From the NCBI RefSeq assembly GCF_000421405.1, contig NZ_ATWY01000005.1, positions 154,919 to 218,918 of the forward strand: DNA of 64,000 nucleotides. Direction: 5' to 3'. The position numbers and the translations under genes were made by a program. The stretch is from Butyrivibrio sp. NC2007. GTDB lineage: Bacteria > Bacillota > Clostridia > Lachnospirales > Lachnospiraceae. The stretch's first letter is position 1. Each line of letters opens with the position of its first letter. Positions 9,724 to 18,289 of the stretch are shown here, one piece after another. Under the pieces are notes generated by a model. It did no database searches, was not told the origin of the DNA, and saw only the letters and a list, made by a program, of their open reading frames with translations.

Positions 9724-9752
9724 TTGACCTTTGCGTCTCATTAGTATATGAT
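9724..9752 (+). promoter_or_regulatory. Sigma-70-type promoter for the pseB-like gene
   Basis: TTGACC (9724-9729), a 17-base spacer and TATGAT (9747-9752) form a near-consensus housekeeping promoter. It lies in the largest gap of the first 10 kb and about 53 bases before the start codon. With the terminator after 10816 it suggests the dehydratase is expressed independently of the long operon. Confidence 0.75.
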
Positions 9753-9805
9753 ATAGAGTGACTATGAATGTCATGAGATAAAAACAATATTTATGGAGAG
9801 TTAAA

Positions 9806-10816
9806 ATGGAAAGATCAATTATTGATGATAAGACGATCCTGGTTACCGGGGGAACAGGTTCTTTCGGACACTGCTTTACTCAGTATGTTCTTGAGCATTA
9901 CAATCCCAAGAAGCTCATAATCTATTCAAGGGACGAGTTCAAGCAGTTCACTATGTCCAATGAGAAGATATATAAGGACAACGCTGACAAGATGCGTTTC
10001 TTTATCGGAGATGTAAGAGATGAGGCAAGACTTGAGAGAGCTTGCGAGAATGTTGATTACATCGTTCATGCAGCTGCGCTCAAACAGGTTCCTGCCTGTG
10101 AGTACAATCCTGATGAGGCCATCAAGACCAATATTAACGGCGCTCAGAACGTAATAAACGCAGCACTTAAGACAGGTGTTAAGAGAGTTGTGGCTCTTTC
10201 AACAGATAAGGCAGTAGATCCCGTTAACCTCTACGGTGCAACCAAGATGGTTTCAGATAAGCTCTTTATCGCAGCTAACGCTTACGCTGGTTCCAAGGAC
10301 ATCAACTTCTCGATCGTCCGCTATGGAAATGTAGCCGGAAGCCGTGGCTCCATCATTCCTTTCTTCAAGAGCCTTATTGAGAAAGGGGAAAAAGAGCTTC
10401 CTATCACCGATTATCGTATGACAAGATTCTGGATCAGCCTTCCCGAAGGTGTTGAGCTGGTTCTTAAGGCTCTTGCAGAGGCTAAGGGCGGAGAGACCTT
10501 CATCAGCAAGATCCCTTCATTCAACATCAAGGACCTGGCTGAGGCTATGTGCCCGGGCATCGGAACCAAGGAAGTCGGCATAAGACCCGGTGAGAAGCTT
10601 GATGAAGTAATGGTTACCAAGGAAGATGCTCCTAATACTTACGAGTATGATAAACACTTCATCGTATATCCTCAGGTTTCCTTCTCTCACGAGATCGTTC
10701 CCGCTCCCGGCGGAAAGAGAGTTCCCGACGGATTCTACTACAGCTCAGGTAACAACACTGAGTGGATGAGTGTGGAGGATATCAGAAACAGACTCAGTGA
10801 AGCAGTAGATCACTGA
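9806..10816 (+). CDS. pseB: UDP-GlcNAc 4,6-dehydratase (inverting), PseB family
   Basis: 336 residues, an extended short-chain dehydrogenase. It has the NAD-binding TGGTGSFG near residue 14, IYSRDEFKQF, the IGDVRD and AAALKQVP motifs and the catalytic LSTDKAVDPVNLYGATK region. RYGNVAGSRGS and ITDYRMTRFWISL follow, with a tail containing DGFYYSSGNN. This set matches PseB rather than CapE or FnlA. PseB converts UDP-GlcNAc to a 4-keto-6-deoxy-L-arabino product, the first step to pseudaminic acid or other 2,4-diamino-L-sugars. No clear PseC partner is adjacent; the DegT-type enzymes at 17138 and 27819 look like WecE and PglE. It has its own promoter and terminator. Confidence 0.88.
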   Translation: MERSIIDDKTILVTGGTGSFGHCFTQYVLEHYNPKKLIIYSRDEFKQFTMSNEKIYKDNADKMRFFIGDVRDEARLERACENVDYIVHAAALKQVPACEYNPDEAIKTNINGAQNVINAALKTGVKRVVALSTDKAVDPVNLYGATKMVSDKLFIAANAYAGSKDINFSIVRYGNVAGSRGSIIPFFKSLIEKGEKELPITDYRMTRFWISLPEGVELVLKALAEAKGGETFISKIPSFNIKDLAEAMCPGIGTKEVGIRPGEKLDEVMVTKEDAPNTYEYDKHFIVYPQVSFSHEIVPAPGGKRVPDGFYYSSGNNTEWMSVEDIRNRLSEAVDH

Positions 10817-10840
10817 TAAATACAGAAATTCAGACTAATC

Positions 10841-10882
10841 GGAAGCACCTGGTCTTTAAGTGGCCGATGCTTCCTTTGTTGT
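10841..10882 (+). terminator. Rho-independent-like terminator after pseB
   Basis: GGAAGCA (10841-10847) pairs exactly with TGCTTCC (10868-10874). Inside, GGTC (851-854 of the same block) can pair with GGCC (862-865) with one wobble. The stem is followed by TTTGTTGTTT, a T-rich tract. It lies 24 bases after the pseB stop and 27 bases before the next likely start. Confidence 0.65.
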
Positions 10883-10908
10883 TTGAGAGGCAAGTTTACG
10901 GGGAGAAT

Positions 10909-11982
10909 ATGATCAAACTAAGTATTGTCGTACCGGTTTATAATATGGCGGCGGATGGGAAGCTGGAGTACTGCCTGGACAGTCTGGTTAATCAGACCCT
11001 TGCGCCGGGGAGTTTTGAGATAATCGCTGTAGATGACTGCTCAACGGATAACTCCCTGGAGATATTAAGGTCTTATCAGGACAGATACCCTGACAGATTT
11101 ATCGCCATCGCCTCCGACAGGAACCGTCATCAGGGCGGAGCCAAGAATATAGGACTTGCCGGGGCGAAGGGCGAGTGGATCGGCTTTATCGATGCCGATG
11201 ACTGGGTTGTCCCCGATTACTACGAGAGACTGATTGGCAAGGCTGAAGAGACCGGAGCCGATATGGTAGGGTGCGACTATAACCTGACCCATGAGCACAG
11301 CTTCAAGGTTGGCGAGATCGTCCACAACAATAACTTTGAGCAGACAGGAGTCATGGACAAAGAGAGATACCGGAAGCTCCTTATCGAGACCGGAAGTCTT
11401 GTGGTCAAGGTATATAAAAGGGAACTTATCCTGGGAGACTATGTGCCCGGGACCAAAGATAAAGTGGATATCTTCCCTGAGGACATCTTCTATGAGGACA
11501 ATGCGGTCAGCAACACCTGGATGACGAGAGCCAAACACTTTGAATACATCCGGGAGCCTCTTTACTTTTACTATCAGCATGACTCATCAACGGTCCACAG
11601 CATTTCAAAAAAGAACCTCGAGGACCGAATGGTGGCCGGCAGGATGATAGTGTCCGAGGCAAAGGAAAATGGCTATTATGAAGACTATCTTCCGGAGATA
11701 GAATTTCAGTACACTGTGTTATTTTATGTCAACACATTGTTCTCAGCCATGCCAAAAAGATACAAAATTAAAGGATGCTATAATTTTTGCAAGGCTCTTG
11801 GAAAAGAGATGAAAGAGACCTTCCCAAATTTCCAGAACAATCGTTATTATTTGGAGAAGATACATCCCGAGGAGAGGAAACTCATAGGATTTCAGATGAA
11901 GTCCCATTTATTCTTTTATATATACTACAGACTGCTGTGGTTCTACAGAGATCTAAGGAGCAGTCTGTCAGGAAGGAATTAA
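10909..11982 (+). CDS. Glycosyltransferase family 2
   Basis: 357 residues. KLSIVVPVYNMAAD, AVDDCSTDNSLEIL, GGAKNIGLAGAKGE and FIDADDWVVPDYY define a GT-A fold with its DAD metal-binding motif. FPEDIFYEDNAV gives the likely catalytic acid. The frame reaches back to 10867, inside the terminator hairpin, but ATG 10909 directly follows GGGGAGAA and starts at the domain, so it is chosen. The C-terminal 60 residues are rich in aromatic and basic residues, suggesting membrane contact. It precedes the ABC flippase by six bases. Confidence 0.83.
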   Translation: MIKLSIVVPVYNMAADGKLEYCLDSLVNQTLAPGSFEIIAVDDCSTDNSLEILRSYQDRYPDRFIAIASDRNRHQGGAKNIGLAGAKGEWIGFIDADDWVVPDYYERLIGKAEETGADMVGCDYNLTHEHSFKVGEIVHNNNFEQTGVMDKERYRKLLIETGSLVVKVYKRELILGDYVPGTKDKVDIFPEDIFYEDNAVSNTWMTRAKHFEYIREPLYFYYQHDSSTVHSISKKNLEDRMVAGRMIVSEAKENGYYEDYLPEIEFQYTVLFYVNTLFSAMPKRYKIKGCYNFCKALGKEMKETFPNFQNNRYYLEKIHPEERKLIGFQMKSHLFFYIYYRLLWFYRDLRSSLSGRN

Positions 11983-11988
11983 AGCTTA

Positions 11989-13737
11989 ATGCGTAAGATT
12001 ATCAGCAAATTAAAAGTGCTTCTTGATAAGAAGCAAAAGAGACAGATGGTGGGCATAGTCATTCTCATGCTCATTGGTGGCGTCCTGGAATCACTGGGTA
12101 TCGCAATGATAGCGCCAGTTATGCAAGTTGTCATCGATCCCCAGAAGGTGGAAGAAAGCAAGATCTTATCAGGCGTTTACAATCTCTTTAACCTTAGCAG
12201 TACAACCCAGCTGGCGGCTCTTATAATGGTGGCGCTGATTCTTGTCTTTGTAATCAAGAACGTATTCTTATACTTCATGAATGTTGTTCAGCTTCGGTTT
12301 GTATATACCAATCAGTTCGCAACTTCAAGGCGTATGATGATCAATTTCATGCAGCGTCCTTATGAGTATTATCTGAACGCTGATACAACGGTAATCCAGA
12401 GGAATATCACATCAGACGTAAACAATCTCTACGCACTGATCCTTAGCTGCCTTCAGCTTATCAGTGAGATCATAGTATTTGTCTGCCTGGTAGCTATCCT
12501 TCTTAGTCAGGATGCCAGGATGACACTGACAATAGCAACTCTGCTTGTTATCGTGCTCCTTGTCATCAAGTACTTTATCAAGCCTGTAATGGTCAAGGCA
12601 GGTCAGGATAACCAGGATTACTACAGCGGACTTTACAAGTGGATCTATGAGTCCGTAACAGGAATAAAAGAGATCAAGGTTGCAAATAAGGAGAACTACT
12701 TCATCAATGGCTACGCTGACTGCGGAGCAGGCTATGTAAATGCCGTTCAGAAGTACAATCTCTACAACTCAACACCAAGACTCCTTATCGAGACCATCGC
12801 CATCGCAGGAATGGTCGGATACATGCTTGTAGTTATGCTCTCAGGAACCAGCATCACGACGCTCCTTCCTCAGCTCACGGTCCTTGCAGCTGCTGCAGCG
12901 CGTCTCTTGCCCAGCGCCAACAGGATCAACAACTACCTGACATCAATCGCGTATTTTGAGCCTTTCCTGGACAATGTTAGCGACAATCTCCAGATGGAAA
13001 TCCACGATGAGTCAATTTCTTACAACAGCGATGACTACCGCGTTAAGACTGCAGTTACCAAGCTCCCTGTAACAAAGACAATCAGGATGGAGGATATTAC
13101 CTATAAGTATCCCGGAACGGACAAGCTCATCCTAGATAAAGCTACCATGGAGATTCCTGTTGGCAAGTCTGTCGGTATCGTAGGAACATCCGGAGCAGGT
13201 AAGACAACAATCGTTGACGTGCTTTTGGGACTCCTTGAGCCCGAGAACGGCAGGATCCTGGCTGACGGCGTGGATGTAAACACCAACTACCAGGGATGGC
13301 TTAAGAACATAGGCTACATCCCTCAGACAATCTTTATGACGGATTCAACCATCAGAAAGAACGTGGCATTTGGCGTTCCCGATGATGAAATAGATGATAA
13401 CAAGGTCTGGCAGGCACTTAAGGAAGCGGCTCTTGATGAGTTTGTAAAAGAGCTTCCTGAGGGGCTCGACACACAGATAGGCGAAAGGGGTATTCGTCTT
13501 TCAGGTGGACAGCGCCAGAGGATCGGTATTGCAAGAGCTCTTTTTGAAGACCCTGAGGTTCTGGTTCTTGATGAAGCCACATCTGCCCTGGATAATGACA
13601 CCGAGGCAGCCATCATGGATTCCATCAACAGACTTCACGGCAGGAAGACTCTGGTCATTATCGCTCACAGGCTTCAGACCATTGAGAAGTGCGACATGAT
13701 CTACAGTATTGGAGAGGGTAAGGCTACACTTAAGTAA
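11989..13737 (+). CDS. ABC transporter, PglK-like lipid-linked oligosaccharide flippase
   Basis: 582 residues in half-transporter form: six predicted membrane segments in the first 330 residues and a nucleotide-binding domain after. The domain shows Walker A GTSGAGKTT (from about residue 399), Q-loop IGYIPQTIF, signature LSGGQRQRIGIARAL, Walker B VLVLDEATSAL and a terminal IAHR switch histidine. The N-terminus (LLDKKQKRQM, then GGVLESLGIA) resembles Campylobacter PglK, which flips undecaprenyl-diphosphate oligosaccharides using ATP. A paralogue is at 53187. No Wzx-type flippase is seen in the window, so these two probably export the glycans. Confidence 0.85.
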   Translation: MRKIISKLKVLLDKKQKRQMVGIVILMLIGGVLESLGIAMIAPVMQVVIDPQKVEESKILSGVYNLFNLSSTTQLAALIMVALILVFVIKNVFLYFMNVVQLRFVYTNQFATSRRMMINFMQRPYEYYLNADTTVIQRNITSDVNNLYALILSCLQLISEIIVFVCLVAILLSQDARMTLTIATLLVIVLLVIKYFIKPVMVKAGQDNQDYYSGLYKWIYESVTGIKEIKVANKENYFINGYADCGAGYVNAVQKYNLYNSTPRLLIETIAIAGMVGYMLVVMLSGTSITTLLPQLTVLAAAAARLLPSANRINNYLTSIAYFEPFLDNVSDNLQMEIHDESISYNSDDYRVKTAVTKLPVTKTIRMEDITYKYPGTDKLILDKATMEIPVGKSVGIVGTSGAGKTTIVDVLLGLLEPENGRILADGVDVNTNYQGWLKNIGYIPQTIFMTDSTIRKNVAFGVPDDEIDDNKVWQALKEAALDEFVKELPEGLDTQIGERGIRLSGGQRQRIGIARALFEDPEVLVLDEATSALDNDTEAAIMDSINRLHGRKTLVIIAHRLQTIEKCDMIYSIGEGKATLK

Positions 13738-13752
13738 AGCCTTGGAGGAGTT

Positions 13753-14886
13753 ATGGAAGGTACTAATTCTTTGGGTAAAAAGAGAAATCCCAGCTTTGAA
13801 CTTCTAAGAGTGATTGCAATGTTCATGATAATTACTCTGCATTACAACACGCACACGAATGCGCTGCTTCAGCTTGGGATTCCTGCTACAGCCGTCAATA
13901 TATTTGCAAATATCATGGAGGCTTTTGTCATAACAGGCCTTAATGTTTATGTGCTGATAAGCGGATATTTCCTCTCAAAGGGCAAGGTGAAACTCAGCCG
14001 CATCATCACTTTGATCTGTCAGGTGTACTTCTACACACTGATAATATCCCTTGTGATGCAGGCTGTAGGAGCATCTTCCGGAGTAAGATATGACTCCATG
14101 TACAAGATCGTGGAATACATATTCCCGATTTCTTCAGAGCATTACTGGTTTGTGACAGCCTATGTGATCATGTACATCCTGGCACCTGTTATGAATGCAG
14201 CTGTTGAGAAACTTTCAAGAAAACAGATGAGGGCAGTGATCTTTCTTCTCCTTACCTGGTTCTGCTTTATAAAGAGTGTGGTTCCGGTTCTTTTCCCAAC
14301 GGATAAGTTCGGATATGACTACGGATGGTTTATATGCCTCTATCTCATAGCGGCATATATCCGCAAGTACGATGTTGTTCTATTCTACAACGCAAGAAAC
14401 AGTGCCCTCGTATTTGTGATATCCTGTGCGGTCATAGCCACCATGAGTATCTCTCTTTACTACATAAACTATAACTGGGGCGGAGTTGCTCATTTTCAGG
14501 AAGTACCGTTTAACTTCAATTTTTTCTTCACTTTAACGGGGTCGCTTGGACTGTTCTCCTTCTTCAGGTTCTTTAAGATGAGAGAAAATAAAGCTGCCGA
14601 CGTGGTAAGATTCCTTGGCCCCCTCACCTTTGGTGTATATCTTCTTCACATGCATGTGGAGATCAGAGACAGATGGGTAGAGTGGATGGAAAGCCTTATG
14701 GGAAGCGTTCCGACCTATAGTGTTCCGCTGTTTGCATGGCACGCTGTAAGGTCGATACTCATTGTATTTTTAGCAGGTATTTTTGTGGACTGGATCAGAA
14801 AGATGATCTTTGACTATGTGGGAAGAGTCCTTCATGACACCTGGCTGTTTAAGCAGGTAAGAAAGCTGGACGAGGAGCTGGATTGA
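13753..14886 (+). CDS. Acyltransferase family 3 (OafA/WecH-like), glycan O-acyltransferase
   Basis: 377 residues, about ten membrane segments. FELLRVIAMFMIITLHYN carries the conserved Arg and catalytic His of acyltransferase family 3. VYVLISGYFLS and the HYWFVTAYVIMY stretch are also characteristic. Such proteins O-acetylate surface glycans. It begins 15 bases after the flippase gene behind GGAGG and overlaps the next gene by three to four bases. This is distinct from the MBOAT enzyme at 49635, so two different acylation routes exist. Confidence 0.85.
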   Translation: MEGTNSLGKKRNPSFELLRVIAMFMIITLHYNTHTNALLQLGIPATAVNIFANIMEAFVITGLNVYVLISGYFLSKGKVKLSRIITLICQVYFYTLIISLVMQAVGASSGVRYDSMYKIVEYIFPISSEHYWFVTAYVIMYILAPVMNAAVEKLSRKQMRAVIFLLLTWFCFIKSVVPVLFPTDKFGYDYGWFICLYLIAAYIRKYDVVLFYNARNSALVFVISCAVIATMSISLYYINYNWGGVAHFQEVPFNFNFFFTLTGSLGLFSFFRFFKMRENKAADVVRFLGPLTFGVYLLHMHVEIRDRWVEWMESLMGSVPTYSVPLFAWHAVRSILIVFLAGIFVDWIRKMIFDYVGRVLHDTWLFKQVRKLDEELD

Positions 14887-16619
14887 GAAACTTTAGAAGC
14901 TATTTCCTTAATTTAAAAAAGTACCAGGCTCCGCTGGAAAAGTACGTATTTCCCGTGATCCTTCTCTTATATCCGCTTATTGGCCTTAATTTGGGGCTGG
15001 ATATAACGGACACCACCTACGGCCTTTCCAACTATGAGTTTCTTGGAAATATAGATCCCATGTGGGCTCTGTCAACGTTTCTCAGTAACGTGGCAGGAAG
15101 GCTGTTTATGAACCTTCCCTTTGCAGGGACCATGCTGGGAATGAGCGTATATTGCAGCTTTGTGATAAGTCTGATAGCTCTTTTGCCCTATTACCTTCTG
15201 CAGAAGTGGATGCCGGGCTGGATGATCTTCATCGGTGAGTTCATTGCAGAGAGCCTGTGCTGGTGCCCAAGAGTCATCATGTACAACTATCTGACCTATC
15301 TGTTCTTTACGCTGGGAACACTTCTTTTGCTGGTGGGAATCTTCGAGTGGAAGAGACAGAACCTCTTTCTTGTCATTGCAGGTGTATGCTTTGGAATGAG
15401 CGTTATGGCCCGCTTTCCAAATGTGGTAGAAGCTGCAATGATACTGGTTTTATGGTTCTACGCATTTATAACTCACGGCAAATTTTCGGAGACTCTGAAA
15501 AAGACCCTTATCTGTATCGCGGGATATATCGCAGGCCTTTTAATTCCCTTTATCGGAATTGTAGGTCTTTATGGTCCCGGCGCTTACTTTGAGATGATAG
15601 GAAGCCTTTTTGGAATGACCGAGAAGGCCTCTGACTATACAGCCGGCGGAATGATAAGTTCCATCATAAGTGCATATTTCAGTACCGCTACGGACATGTT
15701 TATCATGCTTCCCTGCATAGCTGCAGGAATCATTATGTTCATGCTCCTTCCGGACAGATATGTTTTGGTAAAAAAGCTCCTGTACATCGCAGGACTTTTC
15801 ATAGTCGTTAAGTTCTATTTCTCGAGAGGTGTATTTACAAAAAATTATCACTATTATGACTGTGTCTTCCAGGCAGCCATGATGTTTGTTATCATCGCAC
15901 TTATCCTGTGCATCGTAGGAAGCACAGGAGTTTTAAACGGAAGCAAACAGGAGCAGACCCTTGCTTTTGCGGCGCTTATGATAATTCTCATAACGCCCCT
16001 TGGAAGCAACAACTACACCTTCCCTGTTATCAATAACCTCTTTATAGTTGCGCCGGTAGTACTCTGGCTCATGAGAAGGCTGATGCAGAGAGTAGGGCAG
16101 GCTCAGTACCATTTCGCATGGCAGGCCATGATCTCCATGGTCATTACCGTGCTCATTGTTCAGGGTATCATTTTCCATTTCAGCTTTGCTTTTATGGATG
16201 CTGTGGATGGAAGCAAGAGAGATGCTTACTGCAGCATTCCTAAGGTTTCGGGGATGAAGACAACTAAAGAGAATGCAGCTACTTTGGATGAGCTTTATGC
16301 TGCACTTAAGGATGAGGGTCTTTTGCAGGACAAAGTCCTCTTATTTGGTGGAGTTCCGGGACTTTCATACATTCTTGATATGGAGCCTGCAATCGACACC
16401 GTATGGCCGGATCTTGACAGCTATTCGACATCCAAGTTTGATGAGCAGCTTATGGAACTTAGTACATCTGGGGATGCACCTTCTGTGATCATGGGAAAAG
16501 ACCTGGCTGAGTATGCCAACATAGATGAGAAATATGACATTTTGATGGACTATATTGCTAATCACGATTATAATAAGGTCTTTGAGAATGATAGATTTAT
16601 GGTTTTTAGCAGTAAATAG
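14883..16619 (+). CDS. Polytopic membrane protein, possible GT-C transferase
   Basis: 578 residues with about eleven membrane segments followed by a soluble C-terminal domain of roughly 130 residues. The loop after the first segment has DITDTTYGLSNYEF, with acidic residues positioned as in GT-C enzymes; CPRVIMYNYLTYLF follows. Start is TTG at 14883 overlapping the preceding TGA. I do not recognise a named family. Its position beside GtrA and other GT-C-like genes suggests sugar transfer outside the membrane, an inference from topology and context. Confidence 0.55.
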   Translation: MRNFRSYFLNLKKYQAPLEKYVFPVILLLYPLIGLNLGLDITDTTYGLSNYEFLGNIDPMWALSTFLSNVAGRLFMNLPFAGTMLGMSVYCSFVISLIALLPYYLLQKWMPGWMIFIGEFIAESLCWCPRVIMYNYLTYLFFTLGTLLLLVGIFEWKRQNLFLVIAGVCFGMSVMARFPNVVEAAMILVLWFYAFITHGKFSETLKKTLICIAGYIAGLLIPFIGIVGLYGPGAYFEMIGSLFGMTEKASDYTAGGMISSIISAYFSTATDMFIMLPCIAAGIIMFMLLPDRYVLVKKLLYIAGLFIVVKFYFSRGVFTKNYHYYDCVFQAAMMFVIIALILCIVGSTGVLNGSKQEQTLAFAALMIILITPLGSNNYTFPVINNLFIVAPVVLWLMRRLMQRVGQAQYHFAWQAMISMVITVLIVQGIIFHFSFAFMDAVDGSKRDAYCSIPKVSGMKTTKENAATLDELYAALKDEGLLQDKVLLFGGVPGLSYILDMEPAIDTVWPDLDSYSTSKFDEQLMELSTSGDAPSVIMGKDLAEYANIDEKYDILMDYIANHDYNKVFENDRFMVFSSK

Positions 16620-16630
16620 GAGTTTATGAA

Positions 16631-17134
16631 ATGACTGAGACACATGAAACAATTGAAACACAGGTAGCAGAGAAGAAGGATATCTTTGACAAGATCATGT
16701 CACTGCCGGTTCTGAATATATTAGAACCTTTTTACAAGAAATATAAGGAAGGGCTTCTGTACCTGTTCTTCGGAGGACTTACATTCTTTCTGAGCATCTT
16801 CCTGTTCTGGTTTATGGGTGAGGGCGTAATGCACCTCAATCCGATCGTAAATAACACTATCGACTGGGTTATTTGCGTTGCATTTCAGTTTTTTACAAAC
16901 AGAACATGGGTGTTTGACGGAAAAGTTGATAACAAAAAGGATTTCCTCAAGCAGGCAGGTTCCTTCACTGCGGGAAGACTCTTCACACTTGTTGTTGAAG
17001 ATGGCCTGATCTTTATTTTTGTATCACTGCTGAAGTTCCCTGAGATGCCGGTAAAGCTTGGAGCGACATTTATTGTAATAGTACTTAATTACATCATCAG
17101 TAAGCTTATCGTATTTAAGAAAAAAGAGGATTAA
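16631..17134 (+). CDS. GtrA-family membrane protein
   Basis: 167 residues with four predicted helices (about 45-65, 75-95, 115-135, 140-160), the GtrA topology. YLFFGGLTFFLSIFLFW, FQFFTNRTWVFDG and LNYIISKLIVFKK are typical of the family. GtrA is thought to move undecaprenyl-phosphate-linked sugars across the membrane. The matching GtrB-like synthase is at 20612 and several GT-C-like transferases surround both, so a three-component side-chain glycosylation system is likely. The first 35 residues are an unusually long charged cytoplasmic leader. Confidence 0.85.
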   Translation: MTETHETIETQVAEKKDIFDKIMSLPVLNILEPFYKKYKEGLLYLFFGGLTFFLSIFLFWFMGEGVMHLNPIVNNTIDWVICVAFQFFTNRTWVFDGKVDNKKDFLKQAGSFTAGRLFTLVVEDGLIFIFVSLLKFPEMPVKLGATFIVIVLNYIISKLIVFKKKED

Positions 17135-17137
17135 ATC

Positions 17138-18274
17138 ATGCGCATTAACTTTAATGTTCCCCCTTATACGGGAAAAGAGTTTGATTACATAAAAGAGTGT
17201 GTAGAGAACCAGAAGATCTGCGGAGATGGTCCATACACAGCAAAAGATAATGAGTGGATCGAGAAAAAGACAGGAGTTACAAAGGCTCTTCTTACAACCT
17301 CCTGCACTCATGCCACTGAGATGGCTGCGATTCTTGCAGATATCAAAGAGGGTGATGAAGTCATCATGCCTTCCTACACCTTTGTTTCAACTGCCAATGC
17401 CTTTGTTTTAAGAGGTGCCAAGGTTATTTTTGTCGACATCAGACCTGACACCATGAACATTGATGAGAATCTGATCGAGCAGGCAATTACTTCAAAGACA
17501 AGAGCTATCGTCCCTGTGCACTACGCAGGAGTTGGCTGTGAGATGGACACCATCATGGACATCGCAAAAAGGCACAACCTCTTTGTCATTGAAGATGCTG
17601 CTCAGGGCGTTATGGCAACCTACAAGGGCAAGGCTCTCGGTGCCATCGGAGATTTTGGTAACTACAGCTTCCACGAGACCAAGAATTACAGCATGGGTGA
17701 GGGCGGAGCGCTTCTTCTTCGCGATGAGACCTATGTTGATAACGCCATCATCATCAGAGAAAAGGGAACCAACAGAACCCTCTATAAGCTTGGCAAGGTT
17801 GATAAGTACAGCTGGATCATGCCCGGTTCATCCTATCTTCCAAGCGATATGAACGCAGCTTACCTCTATGCTCAGCTTCAGATGGCAGATGAGATCAATG
17901 CCGACAGATTGAATCACTACAACAGATACTACGAGGCACTTAAGCCTCTTGAAGAGAAGGGCCTTATTGAACTGCCTTATGTGCCAAAAGAGTGCGTTCA
18001 CAATGCCCACATGTTCTACATTAAATGTAAGGACTTCGAGGAGAGAAAGGGCCTTATCGATTATCTCATGGCTAACGATGTCCTTCCTGCTTCTCACTAT
18101 GTTCCGCTCCACTCAGCCAAGGCAGGACTTATCTACAGTGAATTCAGGGGAAAAGATAAGTACACTACCAAGGAGAGTGAGAGACTTCTGCGTCTTCCTA
18201 TGTACTACAAGCTCACAGACGAGGATCTGGACGAGGTTGTTACAAGGGTTAAGGAGTACTACAAATTTACGTAA
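17138..18274 (+). CDS. wecE: dTDP-4-dehydro-6-deoxyglucose aminotransferase, WecE family
   Basis: 378 residues of the DegT/DnrJ/EryC1/StrS PLP family. It resembles WecE/RffA over its whole length: CGDGPYT near the start, PSYTFVSTANAFVLRGAK, FVDIRPDTMNIDE, VPVHYAGVGCEMD, EDAAQGVMATYKG, then Lys182 in HETKNYSMGEGG as the PLP-binding residue, REKGTNR and the C-terminal YTTKESERLLRLP. WecE makes dTDP-4-amino-4,6-dideoxygalactose from dTDP-4-keto-6-deoxyglucose. No rmlA/rmlB is in the window, so the substrate must come from elsewhere. The GNAT gene at 20051 could N-acetylate the product. Confidence 0.9.
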   Translation: MRINFNVPPYTGKEFDYIKECVENQKICGDGPYTAKDNEWIEKKTGVTKALLTTSCTHATEMAAILADIKEGDEVIMPSYTFVSTANAFVLRGAKVIFVDIRPDTMNIDENLIEQAITSKTRAIVPVHYAGVGCEMDTIMDIAKRHNLFVIEDAAQGVMATYKGKALGAIGDFGNYSFHETKNYSMGEGGALLLRDETYVDNAIIIREKGTNRTLYKLGKVDKYSWIMPGSSYLPSDMNAAYLYAQLQMADEINADRLNHYNRYYEALKPLEEKGLIELPYVPKECVHNAHMFYIKCKDFEERKGLIDYLMANDVLPASHYVPLHSAKAGLIYSEFRGKDKYTTKESERLLRLPMYYKLTDEDLDEVVTRVKEYYKFT

Positions 18275-18289
18275 GACGGAGCTCTTTGT

